Origin: Ralstonia sp. ASV6
GTDB lineage: Bacteria; Pseudomonadota; Gammaproteobacteria; Burkholderiales; Burkholderiaceae
DNA length: 56,805 nucleotides
NCBI RefSeq assembly: GCF_016429285.1
Contig: NZ_JAELUI010000011.1
Coordinates: 1-56,805, forward strand
Reading direction: 5' to 3'
The notes under the pieces were generated by a model. It was not told the origin of the DNA. It was given only the letters and a program-made list of their open reading frames with translations, and ran no database searches. Of this stretch, positions 36,689 to 44,715 are shown piece after piece. Numbering within the stretch: position 1 is the first letter of the stretch; each line of letters opens with the position of its first letter. Position numbers and translations under genes: made by a program.

Positions 36689-37966
36689 ATGTCTGCATCG
36701 ACCCGCTTTGCCCGTCCGCTGTCCGCGTTGGCCTGTGCGACTGCGGTGCTATGTGCGCCGCTGGCACATGCAGCAGACCCTGCGCCGATCAAGGTGGCGT
36801 TCATCGACCAGTTGAGCGGGCCCCTGTCGAATGTGGGTGAGCAATTCCTCGCCAACCTGAAACTCGGCATCGACGATGCCAACGCGCAACCGCAAGGCGT
36901 GTTGAATGGCGCGCGCTACGAACTGTCGACCTACGACAACAAGCTGTCGGCGCAAGACAGCCTGTCGGCATTGCAGAGCGCTATCGATGCGGGCGCGAAG
37001 ATCGTCTTCACCGGCGGGTCGGGCTCGTCCGTGGTGGCGGCCATGGTGGACGCGGCCACCAAGCACAACGAACGCAATCCAGACAAGCGCGTGCTGGTCA
37101 TCAACTACGCCTCGATCGACCCCGACCTGACCGGCGCGCACTGCAGCTTCTGGCACTTCGCCACCGAGGCCAACACGGCCATGAAGATGCGCGCGCTGGC
37201 CAACTTCGTGAAGACACAGCCCGACATCCGCAAGGTCTACTCGCTGAACCAGGATTACGCGCACGGGCGGCTGTGGGCATCACTGGGCAAGCAAATGATC
37301 TCAGCGGCGCGGCCAGACGTGCAGTTCACGGGAGAGACACTGCACCCGATCGGCAAGGTGAAGGATTTCGCGCCCTACGTCTCCAAGGCGAAGGCGACCG
37401 GCGCGGATACGCTCCTCACGGGCAACTGGGGGCAGGACCTGAACCTGCTCATCAAGGCCGACGGCGACATGGGCTACGACGTGCGTTATCTCAACCACAG
37501 CGGCGCGGGCGCGCCGGGCACCGTGCTGGCGGTATCGCAAGCCAAGATTGGCAAGGTGACGTGGGTGTCTGAGTGGACGCCGGGCAACGGCAACGCGCAA
37601 CTGATGCAGATGGATGCGCGCGTGCGCCAGACGCCCGCTGGCGAGCACTTCGCGCCGCGCACCGTGCTTTCCGTCGAACTCGTCACCGACGCCATCCGCA
37701 AGGCTAACTCCACCGACCCGCTCAAGATTGCGCTGGCCCTGGAGGGCATGCAGAAGCAGAGCTTCCTGGGCGACATCACGATGCGCAAGAGCGACCACCA
37801 GTTGCTGCTGCCGCAGGTGGTATCAACCATCGCGCCGGTGGATGGCAAGACCGTCAAAGTTGGCTACGACGGCACCCAGTGGGGCCACAAGACGGAGAGC
37901 ACCACCGCAGCCAAGGACCTCGACCTGCCAACCACTTGCAAGATGAAGCGGCCAGCAGGCGTGTGA
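36689..37966 (+). CDS. ABC transporter periplasmic substrate-binding protein (branched-chain amino acid/aromatic acid type)
   Basis: A 425-residue type I periplasmic binding protein of the LivJ/Peripla_BP_6 family. A signal peptide ends at about residue 28 (LAHA|ADPAPIKVAF). The mature protein opens with IKVAFIDQLSGPLSNVGEQF and includes the hinge region FTGGSGSSVVAAMVD. Such proteins bind amino acids, aromatic acids, or short/medium acids. An excellent AAGGAGG ribosome site precedes the ATG, 38 bases after the carboxylase, so it is in the operon. No ABC permease or ATPase gene is found nearby, so it must use a transporter encoded elsewhere or act as a sensor partner. Confidence 0.88.
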   Translation: MSASTRFARPLSALACATAVLCAPLAHAADPAPIKVAFIDQLSGPLSNVGEQFLANLKLGIDDANAQPQGVLNGARYELSTYDNKLSAQDSLSALQSAIDAGAKIVFTGGSGSSVVAAMVDAATKHNERNPDKRVLVINYASIDPDLTGAHCSFWHFATEANTAMKMRALANFVKTQPDIRKVYSLNQDYAHGRLWASLGKQMISAARPDVQFTGETLHPIGKVKDFAPYVSKAKATGADTLLTGNWGQDLNLLIKADGDMGYDVRYLNHSGAGAPGTVLAVSQAKIGKVTWVSEWTPGNGNAQLMQMDARVRQTPAGEHFAPRTVLSVELVTDAIRKANSTDPLKIALALEGMQKQSFLGDITMRKSDHQLLLPQVVSTIAPVDGKTVKVGYDGTQWGHKTESTTAAKDLDLPTTCKMKRPAGV

Positions 37967-37970
37967 CGGC

Positions 37971-38963
37971 TTAGTCTGCGCGATCCGTGCGCAAGGGACC
38001 GTACTCGATCGGCACCCACACAAACGCCTTGCCGTCACGGCGCACATGGCCCAGGCCCGGGAATGGCAGGTGCGCGCCGGCCACCCAGAGCTTGTCTTGC
38101 GCCGCTTCGGCAAACAGTTTGCGGCGCGAGACAACGGCCTGCTTCTGGTCAACGTCGTATTCAAACGCAACCTCAGGGTGCTGGAACTGCACGGCGTGGC
38201 TGTGCACGATATCGCCCCACACCAGCAAGCTTTTCCCCTTGGAGGCAAACAGGTAGCCGCTATGGCCCGGCGTATGTCCGCTGGCGACCACCGAGCGCAC
38301 GCCCGGCAACACCGCATCGCCCGGCTTGAATTGCTTGAGTTTGCCGGCTGCCGCATACGGCGCCACCGAATCGCGCGCCATCTTGAAGAACGGTTGCATG
38401 TCCTTGGGCTTGGAAGCGGCAATCGTCTCGCTCAGCCAGAAATCGGCTTCCGGTGCCGCCACGTAGACCTGCGCGTTCGGGAAAGCCGGCTGCCCTTGCG
38501 GTGTCAGCAGGCCACATGCGTGATCCGGGTGCAGATGGGTCAGCAGCACGACGTCGATCTGCTCTGGCTGATAGCCCGACGCGCGCACGTTGCCGGCAAG
38601 GCTGCCCATAGTCGGGCCAAAACACGTGCCCGAGCCGGTATCGACCAGGATGCGCTGGCTGCCCGTGTCGATCAGGTAACCGTTCACGGCCGTCTGCATG
38701 CCCGGCGTACTCGACACGAACATCCGCGCCAGCAGGCTCTGCACCGATTGTGCGCTCATGCCCACCAGTGTCTTGGCCGGCAGATCGATGTAACCGTCAT
38801 AGAGCGCGGTAACAACCTCATCGCCCAGGGCCATGCGGTAGTAGCCGGGCACCTGGGTGCGTTGCTGCGTAGCGGCAGGCGCGGGGGCGGCAGTCTGGGC
38901 GTGGGCGAATCCGATGAACGCGGCCAGTGTGATGGCCACAGCGGCAGAGGTAGGCAAACGCAT
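37971..38963 (-). CDS. Secreted metallo-beta-lactamase-fold hydrolase
   Basis: A 330-residue enzyme with a signal peptide cut after residue 22 (FAHA|QTAAP). The zinc motif HLHPDH is at residues 143-148, preceded by the strand VNGYLIDTGSQRILVDTGSG; later ligands are VASGHTPGHSGYLF and VWGDIVH. Members of this group include periplasmic lactonases, organophosphate-type and other ester hydrolases. The ATG at 38963 has GGAG eight bases upstream. Its stop is four bases from that of the convergent substrate-binding protein. A role in hydrolysing the precursor of the imported acid is possible but only inferred. Confidence 0.87.
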   Translation of the reverse strand: MRLPTSAAVAITLAAFIGFAHAQTAAPAPAATQQRTQVPGYYRMALGDEVVTALYDGYIDLPAKTLVGMSAQSVQSLLARMFVSSTPGMQTAVNGYLIDTGSQRILVDTGSGTCFGPTMGSLAGNVRASGYQPEQIDVVLLTHLHPDHACGLLTPQGQPAFPNAQVYVAAPEADFWLSETIAASKPKDMQPFFKMARDSVAPYAAAGKLKQFKPGDAVLPGVRSVVASGHTPGHSGYLFASKGKSLLVWGDIVHSHAVQFQHPEVAFEYDVDQKQAVVSRRKLFAEAAQDKLWVAGAHLPFPGLGHVRRDGKAFVWVPIEYGPLRTDRAD

Positions 38964-39368
38964 GTCTTGGCTCCGAAGGAGAAGCCGCTGCCCCGTTGCA
39001 GCGGTGGGAGCCCGGATCATGACACTCCCGATGCACATGCGTTGTCGCTATTGGCGACGGGGGTATTGCTTCACTTCGAAACGCAAGGCGCTAGTGAACG
39101 ACAAACATCGGCGACGTTCGCAGCGCTCCAGAGATGGTGCCATTTGGGAAAAGCGTCGCATCCGTAGCGGTCATCGATGACATGGCGTTATTCCATTGCA
39201 TGACTACCCTGTTTGGGCCGCACGAGCCCAACAACGTGACGGACATCGCCATGTTGTTGATACTCAGTTGAGTTGAGCTATCGAAAAGAAAAAAGGCCCG
39301 ACATGCCGGGCCTTTGTCTCATACCGATCAACCGCGGCTGCGCATCCGCAGGTCGACCAGGGGCGTGC
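38964..39368. other. Gene-free gap of 405 bases
   Basis: No convincing gene was found. It should hold the promoter of the metallo-hydrolase (minus strand), for which no good match was seen. Near 39229-39259 the imperfect inverted repeat CAACAACGTG / CATGTTGTTG (9 of 10) surrounds an 11-base loop. The right end contains the terminator of the PraB-like gene. Confidence 0.5.
39289..39315 (-). terminator. Rho-independent terminator of the PraB-like gene
   Basis: Stem AAAGGCCCG / CGGGCCTTT with loop ACATGC; read on the minus strand it is followed by a T run (complement of 39289-39294). It lies 54 bases after the stop of the secreted protein gene. Confidence 0.85.
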
Positions 39369-39863
39369 TTACGGCGCCACCGTAAACTTCGGTGATGAAT
39401 AGACGGTACCGCTCACCGTACAGTCCGGTTTCATCGATGCGTTGGTGAACGTCAACGAAGACGCGACATTGTCCCAGGTCGTCGCAACGGAGCTTGGCCC
39501 GCAACTGCCCAACAGGAACACATTGACGGCGGCATTGTTGATCGTCAGCTGCGTCGTGCTATCGGCCTGCCCGGTCCAAGGGGTGACGCCGCTGATAAAG
39601 CCGCATAGCGTACCGCCCGAGAACGTCGTCGACGTGATGTTGACGATGCCGGCGGGCGTGATGGTGCCATTGAACGTGGCTTGGCATTGCGCGTTGGTCG
39701 ATCCTTTTGAGAGATTGGTCGTACCGGTAACCGAGAACGGCTCGCCGCTCGGGTTCATCGGTTGACCATCAGCGCGCGATACGGTCACGGCAAATGCGGG
39801 TGTGGCTGCTACGGTGGCAAGTGCGAGTGCAACTGCAAGAGATACGACTTTACGTGTGCTCAT
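39369..39863 (-). CDS. Secreted protein, possible PraB-like (alkane-oxidation activator family)
   Basis: A 164-residue exported protein with a signal peptide cut after residue 25 (TPAFA|VTVSRA). The mature part is rich in Thr, Ser, Gly and Asn, has four cysteines (in AQCQATF, TLCGFIS, GSCGPSS, KPDCTVS) that could form two disulfides, and reads FSVTGTTNLSKGSTNAQC then ATFNGTITPAG. This resembles, from memory, PraB, a secreted Pseudomonas protein linked to growth on hexadecane. The link is not proven. A GAGG ribosome site precedes the ATG. It is the last gene of a minus-strand group with OmpW and two DUF2957 lipoproteins. Confidence 0.72.
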   Translation of the reverse strand: MSTRKVVSLAVALALATVAATPAFAVTVSRADGQPMNPSGEPFSVTGTTNLSKGSTNAQCQATFNGTITPAGIVNITSTTFSGGTLCGFISGVTPWTGQADSTTQLTINNAAVNVFLLGSCGPSSVATTWDNVASSLTFTNASMKPDCTVSGTVYSSPKFTVAP

Positions 39864-39946
39864 TTATTGCCTCACTAAAACTGACGGTTGAAACCGCCTT
39901 AAGAATGCGGCGCAAACCGGTTCCCGCTCGGTTCACGCCGCGCCAA

Positions 39947-39979
39947 TTAGCCAGGCGCAGACAGCCGACGCCTGGCTAA
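39947..39979 (-). terminator. Hairpin overlapping the OmpW stop codon
   Basis: A perfect 11-bp inverted repeat, TTAGCCAGGCG / CGCCTGGCTAA, with an 11-base loop. It starts within the ompW stop codon. No T run follows on the minus strand, so it could be a Rho-type or attenuating hairpin, or an mRNA stabiliser, between ompW and the PraB-like gene. Confidence 0.5.
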
Positions 39980-40800
39980 AATTTGTACGACACCCCAATG
40001 AACGTGATGATCGGATTGGCCTTGAGCGTGGTCTTGGTGGTGGCCAGCGTGGTGCCGTCCGCCGCCTTGATCACGGTGGCCGCCTCCGTCTTGAGCGGCA
40101 GGTACGACACCGTGGCCGTCAGAGCCCAGCGCTCATTAATCGCGTAGCTCGCGCCCAGGTTGAAGATGGGCGACCAGGATGCCGACGATTTCCCCTCCAC
40201 ATACGTCGGCCCCGGCTTGCCCGCCCCCGCCGCCAGCACGCTGCCCAGTTCACGATTCACCGCGGCCGAGAAGTTCGGGTTCAACTCGATGTTGGTGAAG
40301 AAGCTGTAGACCACCCCCGCGCCAACAAACGGCCGAAACTTCGACTGCGCGTTCCCGAAGTACCACTGCAGGATGATCCCGGGGCTCCACTGGCGCGCCT
40401 TGCGCACAGCGGGCTGGTTGGACGGGTCATCCAGGTCAACGTGGCCGAGTGCTCCCGCTGGCCCGGGCGCACGAATCACCCCATGCCCGGTGAGCTTGAA
40501 CTCGGGTGGCACACCGGCAATCGTGGTCAATGCAATGTTGTCGGTAAAGAAATGCGTGAGCGTGATGCCCAGCGTGTTGGCATTGCTCACACGCAGCCCG
40601 CTGTTGGGCGACGTGAAGCTGCCTGGCAAGCGCAGCGGATCGTTGATCGGCGCGTTGATCACGCTGGTGGTCAGGTTGTTGCTCGAATCCTGCGGCATGA
40701 TGTGGAACCAGCCCACCGTTGCCACGTTGTCACCCGCCTGCTGCGCCATGGCACCTGCGGATGCGCAGGCGGCCACCAATGCGACAGTCAGTTTCTTCAT
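39976..40800 (-). CDS. ompW: OmpW-family outer-membrane channel
   Basis: A 274-residue beta-barrel protein with a signal peptide cut after residue 19 (AMA|QQAGD) and a C-terminal Phe (GVSYKF), the usual outer-membrane targeting end. OmpW forms a narrow eight-strand barrel with a hydrophobic lateral channel for small nonpolar molecules. Recognisable parts are LGITLTHFFTDNIALTTIAG near 80, the Trp-Tyr-containing QWYFG, FRPFVGAGVVYSFF and the last strand. It is longer than E. coli OmpW (212) owing to loops around residues 180-205. Lies between the PraB-like gene and two lipoprotein genes on the same strand, fitting hydrophobic-compound uptake. Confidence 0.9.
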   Translation of the reverse strand: MKKLTVALVAACASAGAMAQQAGDNVATVGWFHIMPQDSSNNLTTSVINAPINDPLRLPGSFTSPNSGLRVSNANTLGITLTHFFTDNIALTTIAGVPPEFKLTGHGVIRAPGPAGALGHVDLDDPSNQPAVRKARQWSPGIILQWYFGNAQSKFRPFVGAGVVYSFFTNIELNPNFSAAVNRELGSVLAAGAGKPGPTYVEGKSSASWSPIFNLGASYAINERWALTATVSYLPLKTEAATVIKAADGTTLATTKTTLKANPIITFIGVSYKF

Positions 40801-40886
40801 GATGCTTCCTCCTGTTGTTCTGAGCGGGGCGCGGCGCGACTTTCGGTCATGCTGGCCGCACCCCGTGGCGTGTTATTCCGGAAACG

Positions 40887-42146
40887 TCACTGCACGAAGG
40901 CGCCCACGGTGAAGTACGGGTTCTTCGTATCGCTCATATCCAGGAAGCCGAAGGTCTTGCCGGTGAAGATCAGCTTGCCGGTCGGGGCCGAACCGGCCGG
41001 AGCGCTCGTCTGCGTGGTGCGGATCACGCCGGGTACTGTCTGCGTGAAATCCAGATTCAGCGGACGGGTAAGCGCGACCTGCGACGCATTGAACGGATCG
41101 AGCATCGTGGCCTGTGCGCCCACCAGCGCGGTCGCGCGGTAGTTGAACGTGCTGTCCACACCCGTGTACTCGCCGTCTTGCGAACCCTGCGCAATGTTGG
41201 TGGTCGGTGCCAGGAACGAAATGCCGGACTCGTCATCAGCCACCGGCGGGCCGGCAGTCAGGTCCGAGTTGGCCGCCCCCACGCGGATGAAGATCGGCAC
41301 GAGCTGGTTGTACAGCTTGCCCACGATCAGTACGCCCTTGCCAGCTTTGGTTGGGTCAAGCGACGCCAGCGTGGCCGGCACCTGCGGCTGATAATTCAGC
41401 GTGGTGAAGGCAGACGAGTCCGCGCGCAGCGTCAGCTTCTGGTTGACCGTTGCGCTCGATGTCAGGCACGCGCCGCCGTTCTTCACGCCCAGGTTGTCGC
41501 ACTCGGTGTAGGTGCCGTCCGCGTTGATAGTGAAGCGCGCATCGACCGCCTGCTGCGAGAAGCTCTGCGATGGCACCTGGTGGTAGCCGAGCTGGTTGTA
41601 GTTGCCCGCGATCTTGGTCAGGTCCGTCTCGGTGTTCGAGAAGCTGATGAACGGGTAGTACGGGAACGTGGTTTGCGCAATCTTGCCCACGCCAACGATG
41701 CCGTTGAACTGGATCGTCGCGCCCGGAATCGTGCCGCCCAGCACGCCCTGACCCAGGAAGAAACGCGCCGGCCGGCTCGGATCAAGACTTGCGTTGTTCA
41801 GTCGGAACGCGCACTGATTGAGCTTCTCGGTCGGCAGTGCAGTTTCCTGCGTCAGCGTGCCCGTCTGTACGTTGTTGGGTGCGGTGTCGCGTGTGGGCGC
41901 CACCGTGCCTGTCGTCACCGGAATCGGCGAAGCCAGATACGTGATCTGGTACGTCATCTTGGTGGTGTCGAGCTGTACCTTTACCAACTCGCCAGAACCG
42001 GAACCGCCCGTGAAAACGGTGCTGTAGTCGATGGCCTGCGGACACAGGCGCTGGATCACCGGGGCCGGCGGATCATCCCCGCCGCCACCGCACGCGGTCA
42101 CCATCGGTGCACACGCCAATACGACCAGCCATTTACGCCATTGCAT
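40887..42146 (-). CDS. DUF2957-type lipoprotein, copy 1
   Basis: A 419-residue lipoprotein with signal sequence MQWRKWLVVLACAPMVTAC; lipobox VTAC puts the lipidated Cys at position 19. The mature protein has CPQAIDYSTVFTGGSGSGE near its start, QGVLGGTIPGATIQFNGI in the middle and ends NPYFTVGAFVQ; all three segments recur in the next gene upstream. This matches what I know as DUF2957, a family of unknown role in Burkholderiaceae. The start at 42146 has GGAGGAG nine bases upstream, better than earlier in-frame starts. Beta-rich, Thr/Ser-rich, likely surface or periplasmic. Function unknown. Confidence 0.83.
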   Translation of the reverse strand: MQWRKWLVVLACAPMVTACGGGGDDPPAPVIQRLCPQAIDYSTVFTGGSGSGELVKVQLDTTKMTYQITYLASPIPVTTGTVAPTRDTAPNNVQTGTLTQETALPTEKLNQCAFRLNNASLDPSRPARFFLGQGVLGGTIPGATIQFNGIVGVGKIAQTTFPYYPFISFSNTETDLTKIAGNYNQLGYHQVPSQSFSQQAVDARFTINADGTYTECDNLGVKNGGACLTSSATVNQKLTLRADSSAFTTLNYQPQVPATLASLDPTKAGKGVLIVGKLYNQLVPIFIRVGAANSDLTAGPPVADDESGISFLAPTTNIAQGSQDGEYTGVDSTFNYRATALVGAQATMLDPFNASQVALTRPLNLDFTQTVPGVIRTTQTSAPAGSAPTGKLIFTGKTFGFLDMSDTKNPYFTVGAFVQ

Positions 42147-42231
42147 TTGCGTCTCCTCCATGTTGTTGTTCAGTTGCGGCGGCACGTGCACTTCATACGC
42201 GCCGCCGCATGTGGTTTCGGTGCTGCGTGCC

Positions 42232-43830
42232 TCACTGGACGAACGCGCCGACCGTGAAGAACGGGTTGTACTTGTTGTTATTCATGAGCATTGCGTACAC
42301 GTTGCCCACCTTGACTGCGACGCCCTTGTCGCCCGCCTTGAACAACGCGACGTTGCCGCTGGCGCCCTGCGCGTTGAAGTCGTTCTGCGCGGTGACCAGC
42401 AACTTGCCCGGCGAGGCTTGCGTGTAGTCGAGCGAGAACTGCGCCGTCACCCGCGAGTTGAACGGGTTAATGAAAGCGGCTGTGCCGTTCTGGAACAGCG
42501 TTGATGTGTAGTTGGCGGCCAGCGTGGAGACAGCGGTGCCATCGCTGCAGTTGCCGACGTTCGAATAGAAGAAGCCGCCCGTATACGTGCCAGACAGCTC
42601 AGGATGATTGACCGTGGCGTTCAAGCCGTTGAAGCCAGCCTGTAACGAGCTCGGGCCGTTGTTGGTCACCACCCCACACGCGGATGCACTGGTCGCGCCG
42701 ATATAGCCACCCGCAAGCGCGTTGGTCGGGATAGTCGCCACAGGCGTCAGGATCGAGATGCCGATCTGGTCATCACCTGCGGAAGCCAGCGGATTGACCT
42801 GATCGCTATGCGAGAAGCCAACGCGAATCACGACCGGTATCACCTGCCCGTTGAGCTTGCCGGCAATCAGAATCCCCTTGGCTTGGCTCGGCGTAAACAA
42901 GATGATTGGCGAGACCTGGCCGACGTACGGATACGATAAATTGGCCGCCAAAGGGTTGCTGACAAACACGTTGTCCTGAGAACCATCAGCGTTCTGGCGC
43001 AGCTTCCACGGTGTGCCGGTCGTGTGGCACGAGTAGTCGATACCCTCCGCCGTACACGTACCGTCCGCGTTCAGCGTTTGCGTCCAGTTGACGGCGTCAG
43101 GCGCCCAACCTTCCGGCCCCGTGGTCTGGCTGGCCGAACCCGTGGGCGTCACATGCACCCCCACCTCGTTGTAGTGCCCGGCCACCTGCGTGAAGTCCGT
43201 CACCGTTTGTGAGAAGCCCAGGAACGGGTAGAAATCAAACGTGCGAGACGGCACCACTGCGAGCGGAGGAAAACCCGGGGCCACCGTAATGCCGTCGAAC
43301 TGGATCGTCGCACCCGGAATGCCGCCGCCCACGATGCCCTGACCAACAAACAGTGTCGGCGGGTCTTGTGGGTTGACGGTGATCGCGTAGCTGTTGTCCG
43401 CCGTCTTGCCCGACTGCAGTACAAAGGCGCAGCGGTTCTGTTCAGGCGTCGGCAGGTTGGTCGGATGAACAAACGTGCCGTTGATCGTCAGGCCCTTGCG
43501 CGTGTTGTTCACCTGCCCGGCCGAGGTCGGCACCGATGACTCGATGAACTGCATCTGATACGTGTTCTTGCTCGTGTCGAACTTGACCTTGATGTACTCA
43601 CCGCTGCCGGAACCACCGGTGTAGGTGGTCGTGTAGTCCAGCGCGGCCGGGCACAGGCTTGTCGGCGTGGTTGGCGTGGTGTTTGGCCCGCTGGGCGGGC
43701 AAGAGCTACCCGAGCACTGCGCGACAGCCGACGAGCCCGGATCGTCCGCGCCACCGCACCCGCCGATGAACGGCATCGCGACTATGCAACTGGTTGCCAT
43801 GACAATAAAAAGATGACGTCGACTACCCAT
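42232..43830 (-). CDS. DUF2957-type lipoprotein, copy 2
   Basis: A 532-residue paralogue of the preceding lipoprotein. The signal MGSRRHLFIVMATSCIVAMP ends with lipobox IGGC (Cys25). The shared blocks are CPAALDYTTTYTGGSGSGE, QGIVGGGIPGATIQFDGI and the C-terminus NPFFTVGAFVQ. It is about 110 residues longer, with an inserted part near residues 335-460 (TSASACGVVTNNG, GTYTGGFFYSNVGNCSDG) resembling another repeat domain. GAGGAG precedes the ATG. It is the first gene of the lipoprotein-OmpW-PraB group. The pair arose by duplication; their partner or ligand is unknown. Confidence 0.83.
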   Translation of the reverse strand: MGSRRHLFIVMATSCIVAMPFIGGCGGADDPGSSAVAQCSGSSCPPSGPNTTPTTPTSLCPAALDYTTTYTGGSGSGEYIKVKFDTSKNTYQMQFIESSVPTSAGQVNNTRKGLTINGTFVHPTNLPTPEQNRCAFVLQSGKTADNSYAITVNPQDPPTLFVGQGIVGGGIPGATIQFDGITVAPGFPPLAVVPSRTFDFYPFLGFSQTVTDFTQVAGHYNEVGVHVTPTGSASQTTGPEGWAPDAVNWTQTLNADGTCTAEGIDYSCHTTGTPWKLRQNADGSQDNVFVSNPLAANLSYPYVGQVSPIILFTPSQAKGILIAGKLNGQVIPVVIRVGFSHSDQVNPLASAGDDQIGISILTPVATIPTNALAGGYIGATSASACGVVTNNGPSSLQAGFNGLNATVNHPELSGTYTGGFFYSNVGNCSDGTAVSTLAANYTSTLFQNGTAAFINPFNSRVTAQFSLDYTQASPGKLLVTAQNDFNAQGASGNVALFKAGDKGVAVKVGNVYAMLMNNNKYNPFFTVGAFVQ

Positions 43831-44186
43831 GGTTGTCTCCTCACGTTCTGAAACTTGTTGTGTTTTTGCCGGCAAATGCCAGCCAATACCCCCGCCTGCC
43901 GGCGTACGACAGCCGACAGCGCACGACCTGCCCCGGTGGCAGATCAATCCTGCAAATCAACAAAAACGACGGACGTGTTTTGTCGCGCGCGTTAACGCGT
44001 GTAACGCACTAATCGGTTGGGAGCCGATGCCAAAACCAGTCGGGGTGTTGCAGCTAACCCGAGAAACCCGGCTCGCTGCGATGATGACGATGGCGGTGAC
44101 GCGCGTGGGCATGCGCAGAAGCGGAATGCTGGAAAGGCCCGTTTTGAATGCGTAACATCCTGTGTCTCCGAAGGGTACGCTACTGG

Positions 44187-44243
44187 CTATTTACTTGTCG
44201 TTATGCGTGTCACTATGGTCTGCACAGACTGTGAAGTAAATAG
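44187..44243. repeat. Perfect 10-bp inverted repeat, 37-base spacer
   Basis: CTATTTACTT (44187-44196) and AAGTAAATAG (44234-44243). Inside the spacer is a second dyad, GTCTG-CA-CAGAC (44218-44229). Could be an operator pair or the stem of an RNA. Confidence 0.6.
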
Positions 44244-44308
44244 AGATTTCATTCAAAACATTGCCTGCAATGCCTCACGCAAGCAGGCGCGGCGCCATTT
44301 GGCAGCAT

Positions 44309-44341
44309 TTCAAACGAGAGAATGAATTCGCTTCGTTTGAA
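44309..44341. repeat. Perfect 9-bp inverted repeat, 15-base loop
   Basis: TTCAAACGA (44309-44317) and TCGTTTGAA (44333-44341), within the AT-rich half of the gap. Confidence 0.6.
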
Positions 44342-44390
44342 GTGTTTTAAACCCCTCCCCCTCACTCGTAGGGGGGAATATCGTGCAGTG

Positions 44391-44411
44391 CGACATAACC
44401 GAATTATGTCG
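44391..44411. repeat. Perfect 8-bp hairpin, 5-base loop
   Basis: CGACATAA (44391-44398), loop CCGAA, TTATGTCG (44404-44411). About 30 bases upstream is a weaker pair TCCCCCT / AGGGGGGA. Confidence 0.55.
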
Positions 44412-44525
44412 AAACGGATATATTTCTTGAGATATATGCGCCAGCAAAAATCAGTCCCGATACGGTTCCGCATGAAATAGCAGAAAGCCGTTCGACAGAA
44501 AGATTTGCGCAAATAAAAAAAGGGA

Positions 44526-44604
<79 letters not shown>

Positions 44605-44633
44605 AAAGAGCGGTGCCCGAACGGACAACCGAC

Positions 44634-44662
44634 AAAAAATTGACCCGGCGGATTAGGCCGGG
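44634..44662 (-). terminator. Rho-independent terminator downstream of rpoD
   Basis: On the minus strand, stem CCCGGC / GCCGGG with a seven-base loop followed by TCAATTTTTT. It lies between rpoD and the tRNA gene. Confidence 0.8.
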
Positions 44663-44686
44663 CCACATCGTGAATTTTACCTGAAA

Positions 44687-44702
44687 GTGGGCCGCAGCCC
44701 AC
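44687..44702 (-). terminator. Second hairpin just after the rpoD stop
   Basis: Perfect stem GTGGGC / GCCCAC with a four-base loop, 14 bases after the rpoD stop, followed only by TTTC. Together with the stronger hairpin further on it forms a tandem. A TAAAAT -10-like element (complement of 44674-44679) between the two could start the tRNA transcript. Confidence 0.5.
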
Positions 44703-44715
44703 CTTCCGGCATTGA

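Larger units (their letters stand above)
43831..44525. other. 695-base gene-free gap, hairpin-dense and AT-rich at its right half
   Basis: No protein gene is supported. The left part (43831-44160) should hold the promoter of the DUF2957-OmpW operon and contains the perfect palindrome CGCGTTAACGCG (43988-43999). From about 44160 to 44525 the DNA becomes clearly AT-richer than the flanks and carries at least three perfect inverted repeats. It directly abuts the 3' end of the tRNA-Ile gene, whose transcript runs into a T7 tract there. Confidence 0.6.

Noticed and set aside
38046-39167. A plus-strand open frame antisense to the metallo-hydrolase
   Set aside because: The minus-strand gene has signal peptide, zinc motif and ribosome site; the plus frame has none.
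44017-44325. Short open frames in the gap left of the tRNA
   Set aside because: No ribosome site, atypical composition and they run through inverted repeats; better seen as non-coding.
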